Source of the DNA: Iodobacter sp025352645
Lineage (GTDB): Bacteria; Pseudomonadota; Gammaproteobacteria; Burkholderiales; Chitinibacteraceae
Length of the DNA stretch: 64,000 nt
Assembly: GCF_033446605.1 (NCBI RefSeq)
Contig: NZ_JAWQUO010000008.1
Location: 1 to 64,000 of the forward strand
Direction: 5' to 3'
Below, in pieces: positions 1 to 8,673 of this stretch; position 1 is the first letter of the stretch; every line of letters starts with the position of its first letter. The notes beneath the pieces are model-generated. The model did not search any database. It was not told where the DNA came from and saw only the letters and a list, made by a program, of their open reading frames with translations. The position numbers and the translations under genes were made by a program.

Positions 1-122
1 ATAGCGGGTGAGTGGCCCGCTATTTGCTAGACTTATCCACAGTTGCTCCGATAAAAAGCAACGCTCGGCCCTGGGTCAAAATTCGATCGGCAGGGTGGGT
101 CAAATTTCAATCGGCGTGAACA
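1..122. mobile_element. Right end of an IS21-family insertion sequence (partial)
   Basis: Two spaced copies of a TGGGTCAAA-type motif, each followed by TTCGATCGGC or TTTCAATCGGC, lie at about 72-116. The stretch ends in GTGAACA, so the element would finish with CA at 121-122 (TG on the other strand). Subterminal GGGTCAAA/TTTGACCC repeats and TG...CA ends are typical of IS21 (IstA/IstB) elements. A perfect 8-bp hairpin at 1-23 could be the terminator of istB, whose body would lie left of the window. The boundary matches the point where the adjacent HlyD-like protein stops resembling its family. No transposase is visible, so the family call rests on the end sequence as I recognise it. Confidence 0.7.
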
Positions 123-1170
123 GCAGGGCTTGCGCGGGGGTAACTACGCCGCCCACGGTGTGTACGGCCAGTTGCTGCACGATTCCGGCAACCGGTGCGG
201 TTAGGCGGGTTTGTTTTTGTAACTGCCCTGTTTTAACCACGTCTTGGGTCAACGAGCGGGCTTGCTCGCTGGCTTGGGTAAGCAGATCGTGCTGGGCGCG
301 GCGAAACTCGGCCTGAATGGCGATTCTTTGCTGGGCATTGCCACTAATCGCGGCGTCCAGCTCTGATTTTTTATGCCGCTGGTTGGCTAAATCTTGCTCT
401 GCCTCTATTCGGGCCTGCTGCTTCTCCAGCACGCCGTGTTTGGAAACAAAGTTTTGCAACGCCAAATCCTGAAAATCTTTTTCGCGCTGCTTAATAATTG
501 GTAAGGTTTGCTCAAACTTGGCGATCTGATCTTGCACCCCAGCCCGCTCGGCCTGCTTACGTGAAGTATCACTATCCAGGGTTGATAGCCTGGCTTGCAA
601 TTCTTGCCACTGGCTAAGCGCCAGGCGGCTGGCTTCCAAAGATTGCAGCTCCTTACCTGCCGCCGCATTAGTAACAACAGGCGCTTGCCCGCTATCTAAA
701 GCGGCGAGCAAGGCTTTAGCACGCAGGGCGTTTAGCTCTGCATCGTGCAGATTGGTTTGCTGCTTGGCATTTTCTGCACCTGTAAACGTGCTATCCAGCT
801 CGATCAATAGCTGCCCCGCTTGCACGGTTTGGCCATCCCTCACATGAATCGATTTCACCACCCCAGCCTCTAAGGGCTGAATGGTTTTACTGCGATCAGA
901 CACAATCAACCTGCCAGGTGCCACGGCCACAATATCTATCTTGCCAAGGCAGGCCCATAGCAGAGCAATCAGGATAAAAGCGAGCAAGGCCCAAAGGGTG
1001 ACACGGGCGGCGGGGTGAGGAGGATTTTCTTGTAACTCGAGAGCGGCGGGCAAAAAGGCAAGCTCATCTGAGCTTTTAGGAGGTAAATCTTGCTGCTTGC
1101 GGATTTGCCACGCTGCAGCAAAAATTTGTCGGTATTTTGTAAGCAATTCGCCGACAATTTGATATTTCAT
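100..1170 (-). pseudogene. HlyD-family membrane-fusion protein, 3' end cut off by the IS element
   Basis: Periplasmic adaptor of a type I secretion system, which joins the inner-membrane ABC exporter to the outer-membrane channel. The 356-residue frame has a cytoplasmic N-terminus, one membrane segment near residues 57-75 (WALLAFILIALLWACLG), a biotinyl-lipoyl-like half (LEAGVVKSIHVRDGQTVQAG), a long coiled-coil hairpin (about 120-310), and the returning lipoyl strand (RLTAPVAGIVQQLAVHTVGG). HlyD proteins are about 430-480 residues and continue after VVTPAQ-L with a beta-barrel domain. Here the frame leaves the family pattern after PAQALL, and the last six residues and stop (FTPIEI) come from the IS21 end. 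It is therefore probably non-functional. No ABC or TolC partner lies to its right; they may be beyond the left edge. It could have served the adhesin at 8957, but this is inference. Confidence 0.85.
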
Positions 1171-1201
1171 CTTGGATTTATACTGGTTAATTCAACGGAA
1201 T

Positions 1202-1219
1202 ATTGTAAGTATTTACAAT
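1202..1219. promoter_or_regulatory. Perfect 7-4-7 dyad upstream of the hlyD-like gene
   Basis: ATTGTAA-GTAT-TTACAAT is a perfect inverted repeat 32 bp upstream of the ATG at 1170, in the AT-rich 250-bp space between the lipoprotein gene and the hlyD-like gene. Size and place suit a dimeric regulator operator. The regulator is unknown, and an AT-rich palindrome can arise by chance. Confidence 0.3.
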
Positions 1220-1420
1220 AAAACAGTCAATTCAAAACAAACTAAAACAAAGATAAACATCAATTAAATTGATAATAAAACAAGAATTACGAAAGAAATA
1301 CGCAATTATATGTAATGGAAAACCCCAAGAAAGCAATATCACACCTTTTTCTCACCCCACTCTTAGCCATAGGTACTAAGCTCTCACCATAAGAAATGTA
1401 AGCCAATTTTAAGCAAAATA

Positions 1421-3445
1421 TTAACTTCCTCTAAGCGTTGCAATTAATCGGATCAGCTCTGAAGAGGGGCGTTGCTCAAGCACTACTGCCTGCCTATCTT
1501 GGCTAAGTACATGAGAGGATAAAAACACACGTCTTAATAACAGGCTTGCACCACTATTACCCGTACTCTGCCGTGCAAAAGCTAAATTAAGATTTGCCCA
1601 ATCGTTGTAATCGCTTAATACAGAAAAACTGAAGTCTTGGTTAATATCCCGTGAATAGGGATTGGCATTTTGGCTGCCATTGGCATTCCAATCGGCATAA
1701 AAACCGCCATTATTTCCACGGCCAATGATCGCTGATTCAATCAGGCTATTTTCATTAAGATTTACCCCGCTGCCATCAGAGTAATCCATTTTATAGTCCG
1801 TGCCGCAGGGGCTAGCATCAATATTGCATATCCCGCCCCAGCTAAAACCCAGCAAGTTGTTATTTAAATAATAGCGCTGCACTGCGCTATTTGTTTTAGC
1901 ATCGGAGCCTAGCCCTGGCAATTGGTAGAGGTAATTCATGATGCTATAGTAATTGGGCTTATAATTATTGGATTCATTACCACCATGCTCTAGGCCAAAA
2001 TTGTGGCCTAATTCATGCATAATTGTGCTGGCTTGATAATTAAGTAATAAATTAGTATTACTACCTGATCCGATTGATAAACCCCAACTACCTAATGTCA
2101 CCATTGAATCATTGCCGTTCACTTCAGCGATTCCCGATGAGCCCGCCGATCCATCTAATTCTTGCGAATTAGCCATAATTAAATAATGAAATAAGGTTTT
2201 ACGCCGAATATCTAAGCTCGCAGATTTATAGCTATATAAAGAAGCGCAGCCTGTTTTGCTATCCAAACTCAAGCATTTGGCATATTTCACCGTATTTGAT
2301 CCGCCCGCCAAGCCGCCGCCTAAATTAAATAAGCCGGGGTTAAAATTCGCGGCATAAAGGCTGCCGGTATCAAAATGAATGCTAAAGCCTCTGGCTGCAA
2401 ATGCATCGGTCACTTTTTGCAAAGCCTCTTTGCGTGGAGTAATGCCCGCATCGCTAGAAATCATATGATCGACTTGCACAAAGATATCACGCTGATTGGC
2501 CCGCGCGCCCATCGCGTATAAATCTAAGCCAGCAAAGGTGCCTCCGGCTACTTCTGCGCTATCGGGGATGCCATCGTTATCGCTATCAACCGCGCTAGCG
2601 GGCACATCGTTTCTGCCGCCAGGGGTGGCAAATGAAACCAGCGACCAGTCTGCCGCGCTATTGCTATTGGCTTGCAGCGGAAACGGCCTGACCAGCGATT
2701 TGCCATAATCTTGCGCTGTGGCGGGCATGGCGGCCACATTGGCTCCTGCCCATGCGCTGCTGCTTAAAGGCGCTTGGCTGCTATTGCCAAAGCGGACAAA
2801 ATCTAAAGTGGCCCCAGCAAAGGTCAGCTCTATCGCGCCATTGGCATCCCAAAATGGTACGGCTTCACCATTTTTGATATACGCCACTTGGCTGTTATCG
2901 CTCACGCTATCATCAATTTTAGCGATCACCACCAAATAGGCCCCCGCTGCCAGCGTTACGGCAGGCAAGCTAAAACTGACTGGCGTGCTGAAAACTGTGA
3001 ACGGCGCAGAGCGTAGACCAGAGCGGGTGCGCAGGCTTACCCCACTCAGGGATACGGCGCTGCTGCTGGGATTATGGATTTCTAACCAAGCCCCAGCATT
3101 CGGCGAATCATTACTTGAAACTTCACTAATTAATAAGCCTGCATTAGCCGCAGTGATCGGCACAGCCGTTGGTACAGGGCTAGGAGTCGGGCTAGGCGTT
3201 GGCGCTAGGGTAGGGATTAATGTAGGGCTTGGGCTAGAGCTAGGTAAAAAAGTCGGCACTGCTGTGGGTAGCGGAACCGAGGTGGTGGGGGGCGGTGAAG
3301 GGGTGGCAGTGGGCACCACAATAGGTACAGCACTGACGACAGGTGTAGGGGCTACACTGTCGCCCCCTCCTCCTCCCCCGCCACAGGCCGTTAAAGCCAC
3401 TGACGCCATCAAGATAAAAACATGGTAAAGCGCAGGTGCTTTCAT
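1421..3445 (-). CDS. Secreted lipoprotein zinc metalloprotease with lamin-tail-like domain
   Basis: The 674-residue protein has a lipoprotein signal ending in LTAC (Cys near 21), then a Gly stretch and a long Pro/Thr/Ser spacer to about residue 98 that would hold the enzyme away from the outer membrane. Next is a lamin-tail-type beta domain (LLISEVSSND...WLEIHNPS). A calcium-loop-like DSDNDGIPDSAE follows near 290. The catalytic domain carries HELGHNFGLEHG at residues 477-488, a full metzincin HExxHxxGxxH zinc site, followed by SIMNYLYQLPG as the Met-turn. It is therefore likely an extracellular, membrane-anchored endopeptidase. Substrate is unknown. It lies upstream of the damaged hlyD-like gene on the same strand, but the 250-bp space and Sec-type signal argue against secretion by that system. 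Confidence 0.85.
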   Translation of the reverse strand: MKAPALYHVFILMASVALTACGGGGGGGDSVAPTPVVSAVPIVVPTATPSPPPTTSVPLPTAVPTFLPSSSPSPTLIPTLAPTPSPTPSPVPTAVPITAANAGLLISEVSSNDSPNAGAWLEIHNPSSSAVSLSGVSLRTRSGLRSAPFTVFSTPVSFSLPAVTLAAGAYLVVIAKIDDSVSDNSQVAYIKNGEAVPFWDANGAIELTFAGATLDFVRFGNSSQAPLSSSAWAGANVAAMPATAQDYGKSLVRPFPLQANSNSAADWSLVSFATPGGRNDVPASAVDSDNDGIPDSAEVAGGTFAGLDLYAMGARANQRDIFVQVDHMISSDAGITPRKEALQKVTDAFAARGFSIHFDTGSLYAANFNPGLFNLGGGLAGGSNTVKYAKCLSLDSKTGCASLYSYKSASLDIRRKTLFHYLIMANSQELDGSAGSSGIAEVNGNDSMVTLGSWGLSIGSGSNTNLLLNYQASTIMHELGHNFGLEHGGNESNNYKPNYYSIMNYLYQLPGLGSDAKTNSAVQRYYLNNNLLGFSWGGICNIDASPCGTDYKMDYSDGSGVNLNENSLIESAIIGRGNNGGFYADWNANGSQNANPYSRDINQDFSFSVLSDYNDWANLNLAFARQSTGNSGASLLLRRVFLSSHVLSQDRQAVVLEQRPSSELIRLIATLRGS

Positions 3446-3596
3446 TTAAACCGCCCATTTTCTGACATCAACGCCAGCGCAAGCCAAGCCGCGCCCCCTC
3501 TTTACCATAGCAAACAGACGATTGCTCGGCAGGGAATCCTTGACGGGTCAGAATAAGGACATAGATATTGGCGTGCTTAAGCTCAACGCCAAATGC

Positions 3597-5285
3597 TTAC
3601 TCGCTCACATGCTCAATTTGCAGCTGCACCACGCGATTGCCGCGAAACTCGTTTACGCCGATGCGATACACGGCCAATATTTTAGGTGGCAGTGGATCGG
3701 CATGGCCAAAGCGCATGGCGTCCAGCACTAGGCCATGTGGGTTAGCGAGTTTGAGCTTTAAGTGCCGCTCGCCTACAAGGCGCTGCTCAACCACGGTGAA
3801 TTCCCCCTGAAACAGCGGCGCAGGAAAGCCCTGGCCCCAGACTTGGGTATCTAGCGTTTCGGCCACTTCAAGTGCGAAAGATTCGGTGGCTAGCTCGCCA
3901 TCGGTTTCAATTTTTCGCTCCAGCGTATCGGCATCCATTAGCTCATGGCACACCGTCTCAAACGCAGCTTTAAAGCGGCCAAAATCAGCCTGACGCAAGC
4001 TTAAACCCGCAGCCATAGCGTGGCCGCCAAATTTCAGGATTAAATCGGGGTGGCGTTTAGAGACTAAATCTAAAGCATCACGCAAATGCAGGCCAGGGAT
4101 GGAGCGGCCCGAGCCTTTGATTTCATCATCATTGCCATCGGCAAACACGATGGTTGGGCGATGAAATCGATCTTTCATTCTAGAGGCGATAATCCCCACC
4201 ACGCCTTGGTGCCAATCACCTTGGTAGAGGCTAATACTGTAAGCATCATCCACCGCAATATTGCCCAGAATGGCTTCTGCCTCGGCGCGCATGCCCACTT
4301 CAATCTCACGGCGCTCGCGGTTCATGCTATCTAGCTCTTTAGCCAGCGGCGTGGCGGCGGCCTCGGAATCGGCTAGCAGGCAGGCGATGCCTAAGCTCAT
4401 ATCATCCAAACGCCCTGCGGCATTCAGCCTTGGCCCCAACGTAAAGCCCAGATCAAAGCACGATGCCTTGTAAGGAAAACGCCCCGCTGCGGCAAACAAG
4501 GCCAGCACACCGGCACTGGCCCGCCCAGCGCGCATGCGCTTTAAGCCCTGCTCAACCAAGATGCGATTATTACCATCAAGGCGCACCACATCGGCCACCG
4601 TACCTAGCGCCACTAAATCTAGCAGCGTCGCCAGATTTGGCTCTTTGATGCCTGCAAAAACCTGCCGCTCGCGCAGCTCAGCTCGCAAAGCCATCAGCAC
4701 ATAAAACATCACCCCTACCCCAGCTAGATTCTTGCTAGCAAAGGTGCAGCCTGGCTGGTTAGGATTCACAATCAGCGTGGCGGGCAACTCGTCGCCTGGC
4801 AGGTGGTGATCGGTAATCAGCACATCAATCCCGCACGCTTGTGCCGCTGCCACCCCCGCCACACTGGCAATGCCGTTATCCACGGTCAGGATTAAATCGG
4901 GCGATTTTTGCGCCGCCAGCTCAACGATTTCTGGCGTTAAGCCGTAGCCATATTCAAAGCGATTCGGCACCACAAAATCCACCACCGCGCCCAGCATAGC
5001 CAAGCCCCGCATCCCAACCGCGCAAGCCGTAGCACCATCGGCATCGTAATCGGCCACGATCAAAATCCGCTCTTTAGCGGCTATCGCATCGGCCAAACGC
5101 TTGCCTGCCTCGATGATGTTTTTTAAGCCAGAAAAAGGTAAAAGATGCGCCAGCTCATGCTCTAGCTCACTGCGGCTATTAATCCCGCGTGCAGCATATA
5201 AACGGGCTTCAAGCGGGGTGTAGCCCTGCTGGCAAAGCAGAGATTCGGCAGCGGCAGGAACGATGCGAGGGGAGATGGTGGTCAT
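3597..5285 (-). CDS. recJ: Single-stranded-DNA-specific exonuclease RecJ
   Basis: 5'-3' exonuclease acting on single-stranded DNA in RecFOR recombination, mismatch repair and base excision repair. The 562 residues match the usual RecJ length of about 560-580. Visible DHH-family motifs are ADYDADGATA (residues 78-87), VDNGIA (135-140) and DHH at 159-161 (ITDHHLPGDELP), which bind the two metal ions. The DHHA1-type motif GGHAMAAGLSL follows, and the C-terminal OB-fold region ends in VVQLQIEHVSE. It is transcribed toward lower coordinates, downstream of the RpfE-type gene but separated from it by a 177-bp repeat element. The start is the ATG that gives the conserved N-terminus. Confidence 0.97.
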   Translation of the reverse strand: MTTISPRIVPAAAESLLCQQGYTPLEARLYAARGINSRSELEHELAHLLPFSGLKNIIEAGKRLADAIAAKERILIVADYDADGATACAVGMRGLAMLGAVVDFVVPNRFEYGYGLTPEIVELAAQKSPDLILTVDNGIASVAGVAAAQACGIDVLITDHHLPGDELPATLIVNPNQPGCTFASKNLAGVGVMFYVLMALRAELRERQVFAGIKEPNLATLLDLVALGTVADVVRLDGNNRILVEQGLKRMRAGRASAGVLALFAAAGRFPYKASCFDLGFTLGPRLNAAGRLDDMSLGIACLLADSEAAATPLAKELDSMNRERREIEVGMRAEAEAILGNIAVDDAYSISLYQGDWHQGVVGIIASRMKDRFHRPTIVFADGNDDEIKGSGRSIPGLHLRDALDLVSKRHPDLILKFGGHAMAAGLSLRQADFGRFKAAFETVCHELMDADTLERKIETDGELATESFALEVAETLDTQVWGQGFPAPLFQGEFTVVEQRLVGERHLKLKLANPHGLVLDAMRFGHADPLPPKILAVYRIGVNEFRGNRVVQLQIEHVSE

Positions 5286-5325
5286 TTTGGCTCAATGAAG
5301 AAAAGCGATGGGGCGAATCATATAA

Positions 5326-5502
5326 ATGTAGGGTGGGCACCTGTGCCCACGCGAAAATTGCAAACTTTTGCAAGGCATGGGGATATCTCACTTACACGTG
5401 TCAAATATGTCTCTTGCACGTGTGGGCACAAAATCGTGCCCACACGACATGACGTGGAGATACCTCCCTCCCCACGCGTGGGCACAGCCGCCCACCCTAC
5501 AT
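5326..5502. repeat. MITE-like element with 28-bp terminal inverted repeats
   Basis: The ends at 5326-5353 and 5475-5502 are inverted repeats of 28 bp with 26 matches, both built on ATGTAGGGTGGGC...GTGCCCACGCG. Inside is a second perfect hairpin (5419-5446, CGTGTGGGCAC with a 6-base loop). No open frame is convincing. A compact palindromic element of 177 bp with long terminal repeats looks like a non-autonomous transposable element or a large REP-type repeat. Its right end overlaps the 3' end of the gene starting at 6495 and provides its TAG stop codon. Confidence 0.7.
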
Positions 5503-6495
5503 GAATTTCCACGGTAATTTGGGGTTTTGCCAGATTTTCCAGCGTAAGGAGCGGTCGATTTGTAAGGCGAGGCCCAGATCGGGGAAGGTCATTGCTAGGG
5601 ATGTTCTTTTGCCAGATTTTAAATCGGCCAGTAGCGGTGCAAACCAGTCTCGCTCTAGGCTTAGCCAGCCCTCACGCCAATCATGGGCATTGCCATAGCA
5701 TGCGCCAAGGCGCAGCTGATCGAGCATCACTAGCGCATCCCCTACCGGCATAGACTCCGCACTTGGCGGCAAGCGCTGTACGTTCTCACCGCCCAAATGC
5801 ATTAAGCCCGCCAACATTTGCTCATTGCTATACACGCTAATGGCGGGTAGCACCGGTGCATCAACAATTGGATACGCCGATCCGCCCCATGGCCACAGGC
5901 TGTTAATCGTTTGCGATTGCTCGCGGTGCTCATTCACGCTATGGGTATACAGGTACATCTGAATTTCATTGAGTAAGCGATGCCATTTCAGCGCATCCAC
6001 ACCCTTGGGTAGCAAGGTATCAATATCGCGGCCAATGGCGGCATCTAGCGGCGTCCAAGCCAGCTTTGGATCTACCGGTAAGCGCAAATACCAGCGCGTA
6101 GGCGTGGCCGCCACAAATAAAATACCGTCTTCTCCAAACACACTATTGAGCCCCGCCACCAAGGAATCGGCCTCGGCTTGGCTTAGCTCAAAATGATGAG
6201 CATCAAACAACAGCAAGCCATCTCGCTCAATTTTAAGGTGTACAGGATCTGCCCGCAGCCAAAAGCCGGGGCTGGCGGAGGGATGATCTAGGCCAAGGCT
6301 TAATGCAGCAGCGGGCAATGACGGCAGGCCCACCAAACCCGCTAGCCATTCTTCAACGCTTTGCTTTTGGGAAGGCAGCCGCTGACCACGCCCGCATAAC
6401 ATCGCTAGCGCAGGTAGCTCTAAGCCTGTGGTGATAAACCGACACTGATCCGCATCGGGCCAGTCGGCAAATGGAATAACTAGATGAAGTGACAT
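5497..6495 (-). CDS. RpfE-type conserved protein (COG4255-like)
   Basis: The 332-residue soluble protein has no signal peptide or membrane segment. Its features (N-terminal LHLVIPFA, LPALAMLCGRG, HPSASPGFWLRADPVHL, and a C-terminal NAHDWREGWLSLERDWFAPLL) match the proteobacterial family annotated as regulatory protein RpfE-type or loosely as phosphoglycerate mutase. The biochemical role is not established. In Xanthomonas rpfE also lies beside recJ, and here recJ is the next gene on the same strand, which supports the assignment. The final residues KFM and stop lie at the edge of or inside the inverted-repeat element at 5326-5502, so the native C-terminus may have been slightly altered. Confidence 0.7.
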   Translation of the reverse strand: MSLHLVIPFADWPDADQCRFITTGLELPALAMLCGRGQRLPSQKQSVEEWLAGLVGLPSLPAAALSLGLDHPSASPGFWLRADPVHLKIERDGLLLFDAHHFELSQAEADSLVAGLNSVFGEDGILFVAATPTRWYLRLPVDPKLAWTPLDAAIGRDIDTLLPKGVDALKWHRLLNEIQMYLYTHSVNEHREQSQTINSLWPWGGSAYPIVDAPVLPAISVYSNEQMLAGLMHLGGENVQRLPPSAESMPVGDALVMLDQLRLGACYGNAHDWREGWLSLERDWFAPLLADLKSGKRTSLAMTFPDLGLALQIDRSLRWKIWQNPKLPWKFM

Positions 6496-6581
6496 AGGGG
6501 AATTTTACAACAAGATGCGGGCAAGCAGCGATAAGGGCTCAGCGCAGCCCGCCCTAAAGATATAAACACCAGATTAAATCA

Positions 6582-7058
6582 TCAGGCCTGAGCGCTCGCT
6601 GCAAAAACATACTCAAGCACTTCATCACCATACCCATCAAGCTGCCCCGTGGCGCGCCAGCCCAGATGCCGGTAAAAGCCAAAGGACCTTACCTTGGGAT
6701 CAGCCGCACAGCCAAGAAAAAGCCGAGCGTGGCCTAGTGATTTCAAATCTGACATCACATTTTGCAACAGCGTTTTGCCTATGCCTTGGTTCTCATGCTC
6801 TGGCAACAGCGCTAAAACCACAATTTCGCCAGTACTCACGGAGCCAAAGCAATACGCCGCCATTTGCCCACCAACGTGATAAACGTAACCTAACAGCTCG
6901 CCCGATTCGACTTGAGCCGCCCATGAAGCCTCGGTAATACCAAGCTCGGCTAAGCGCTCTTTAGAAATCGCGTTTTCTCGTGTTTTACCTCTAATGACAA
7001 TGCACTCTGCAATATCAGATGGCTGCGCAGGGCGAATATTCAAAAGCAAGGTGTTCAA
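6582..7058 (-). CDS. GNAT-family N-acetyltransferase
   Basis: The 158-residue protein has the GNAT fold. The acetyl-CoA loop is ENQGIGKTLLQ after the beta-4 strand IVVLALLPEH, and the C-terminal FYRHLGWRATG is the usual last motif. The substrate is not predictable. The only sensible start is a TTG at 7056-7058, two bases after the TAA of the RIO-kinase gene; a GGAAGAAGA ribosome-binding sequence lies at the end of that gene. This arrangement suggests translational coupling, so acetyltransferase and kinase are made from one message. Confidence 0.85.
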   Translation of the reverse strand: MNTLLLNIRPAQPSDIAECIVIRGKTRENAISKERLAELGITEASWAAQVESGELLGYVYHVGGQMAAYCFGSVSTGEIVVLALLPEHENQGIGKTLLQNVMSDLKSLGHARLFLGCAADPKVRSFGFYRHLGWRATGQLDGYGDEVLEYVFAASAQA

Positions 7059-7060
7059 TA

Positions 7061-7909
7061 TTAATCTTCTTCCATTTGAAAGCGGCGACGGTTGAGTTCT
7101 TCTTCTTTCACGCTATCGATTTCACGCATCAGGCCACGTACATCGGCTTTTTTCTCGCTGCGTCTAGCGCGGCCTGTGAGTGCCACATCTGGATGCAGCT
7201 CGCCCTTCTCAAAGTGGCTCCAAATCTCAAACGCGTAATCTGTATTGAGTAACTCAGGGGCAAATTGGCCGAAATAAGTGGCTAAATTGCCTACATCGCG
7301 TTCCAGCATGCTAAAAGCGCTGTTATTACCGGCCGCATCCACCGCTTGGGGCAGGTCAATAATCACAGGGCCATCTGCATCAACCAAAATATTGTATTCA
7401 GATAAGTCGCCATGAATCACGCCCGCGCATAGCATCAATACCACTTGCTTGATCAGCATCGCGTGATACGCCAGTGCCACCTCAGCGCTTAACACCACGT
7501 CATTTAAGCGCGGTGCGGCGTGGCCTGCGGCGTCGGTAACCAGCTCCATCAACAGCACGCCTTCAAAGCAGTTATAAGGCTGCGGCACACGGACCCCTGC
7601 CGCGGCTAAGCGGTGCAAGGCGTCTACTTCGGCGGTTTGCCAGACTTCTTCGGCCATTTTTCGGCCATAGCGGCTGCCTTTTTCCATGGCACGAGCATCG
7701 CGTGAGCCGCGCACCTTGCGGCCTTCTTGGTAGGCGGCGTTTTGCTTAAAGCTGCGCTGGTTCGCCTCTTTATAAACCTTGGCGCAGCGCACATCGTCGC
7801 CACAGCGCACAACGTAAACCACGGCTTCTTTGCCACTCATCAGCTGGCGGAGTACTTCATCAACAAGTCCATTCTGAACAAGTGGTTCTAATCTTTTCGG
7901 GGTTTTCAT
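7061..7909 (-). CDS. RIO1-like serine protein kinase
   Basis: Atypical protein kinase of the RIO family, 282 residues. It has the nucleotide loop SGKEAVVYVV (25-34), the invariant-type lysine in AKVYKE (Lys44), the catalytic loop HGDLSEYN (166-173, Asp168 and Asn173) and the metal-binding IIDLPQAVD (Asp185). RIO proteins in archaea and eukaryotes act in ribosome maturation; bacterial members such as the Pseudomonas PA4780 type are little studied. It is the first gene of a two-gene unit with the GNAT gene. A 290-bp space upstream (7910-8199) separates it from the divergent YhcH-family gene and must hold both promoters. Confidence 0.88.
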   Translation of the reverse strand: MKTPKRLEPLVQNGLVDEVLRQLMSGKEAVVYVVRCGDDVRCAKVYKEANQRSFKQNAAYQEGRKVRGSRDARAMEKGSRYGRKMAEEVWQTAEVDALHRLAAAGVRVPQPYNCFEGVLLMELVTDAAGHAAPRLNDVVLSAEVALAYHAMLIKQVVLMLCAGVIHGDLSEYNILVDADGPVIIDLPQAVDAAGNNSAFSMLERDVGNLATYFGQFAPELLNTDYAFEIWSHFEKGELHPDVALTGRARRSEKKADVRGLMREIDSVKEEELNRRRFQMEED

Positions 7910-8199
7910 TTTCCAAAGTCCGGTATTAGCAAACAGCAGTGTGCCTTATGCCATAAATTCGCTTTTAGCGCAAAGCCCTAGATTAAAAAGGATTTTTCAT
8001 GCGGCACATATCCAACACAATACTGACACCAAACATGCAACAAGCACAAGGTTTGTCCGTGTAAAGCATTTACCTAGCTAGGCCAAGCATAAACACAATG
8101 CTTCTTAATAGGTATAACGGCAGTTGCAGATTACTGACCCTCGTGAATCCAATCCCCATAAGCTCTATACTGCAGGAATATTAAATATTTGAGATCAGC

Positions 8200-8673
8200 A
8201 TGTATCTAGGCCACTTACACCAACCCAATCTGCCACTACCCCCCGCTATAGAAACCGCGCTAAATTACCTGCGCAATACAGATTTTTCGCAAATGGCCGT
8301 CGGCCGCTACCCCATTGATGGCGAGCAGATGTTTGCCCTCGTTCAAAGCCCAATCACACAGGACTGGGATGCTGGCAAACCAGAGTTTCACTCCCGCTAT
8401 ATTGATATTCAGTATTTATTAGAGGGCGAAGAGCTTATTGGCTATGCCATTAGCGACAATACGCTCAGCAAAACACACGATCAGCTCACTGAAAGAGATA
8501 TCGCTTTTGTCGCCCCAATTGAGCACGAATCTAAGCTGCGATTAACGCCAGGTATGTTTGCCATTTTTTACCCGGGCGAGCTGCATAAACCGTGCCGAGC
8601 GGTGGAGAAGCCACTACTAATTAAAAAAGTGGTAATTAAAATTTCTAAAGATTTAGTCGCAAGCACTGCTTAA
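8200..8673 (+). CDS. YhcH/YjgK/YiaL family protein
   Basis: The 157-residue cupin-like protein belongs to the YhcH/YjgK/YiaL (DUF386) family, shown by VGRYPIDGEQMFALVQ, EFHSRYIDIQYLLEGEE and the C-terminal MFAIFYPGELHKPC, whose His and Glu side chains form the probable metal site. Members occur with sialic acid, sugar-acid or beta-galactosidase (EbgC) genes and are thought to handle sugar anomers. No sugar gene is adjacent here, so its substrate is open. It stands alone between the divergent RIO-kinase gene and the adhesin. Confidence 0.85.
   Translation: MYLGHLHQPNLPLPPAIETALNYLRNTDFSQMAVGRYPIDGEQMFALVQSPITQDWDAGKPEFHSRYIDIQYLLEGEELIGYAISDNTLSKTHDQLTERDIAFVAPIEHESKLRLTPGMFAIFYPGELHKPCRAVEKPLLIKKVVIKISKDLVASTA

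Noticed and set aside
8..316. 102-codon plus-strand frame at the left edge
   Set aside because: It crosses the IS end and is antisense to the hlyD-like gene, which has clear family motifs.
5189..5512. Several 60-90-codon frames around the recJ start on both strands
   Set aside because: They run through the inverted-repeat element and the recJ start region and have no family likeness.
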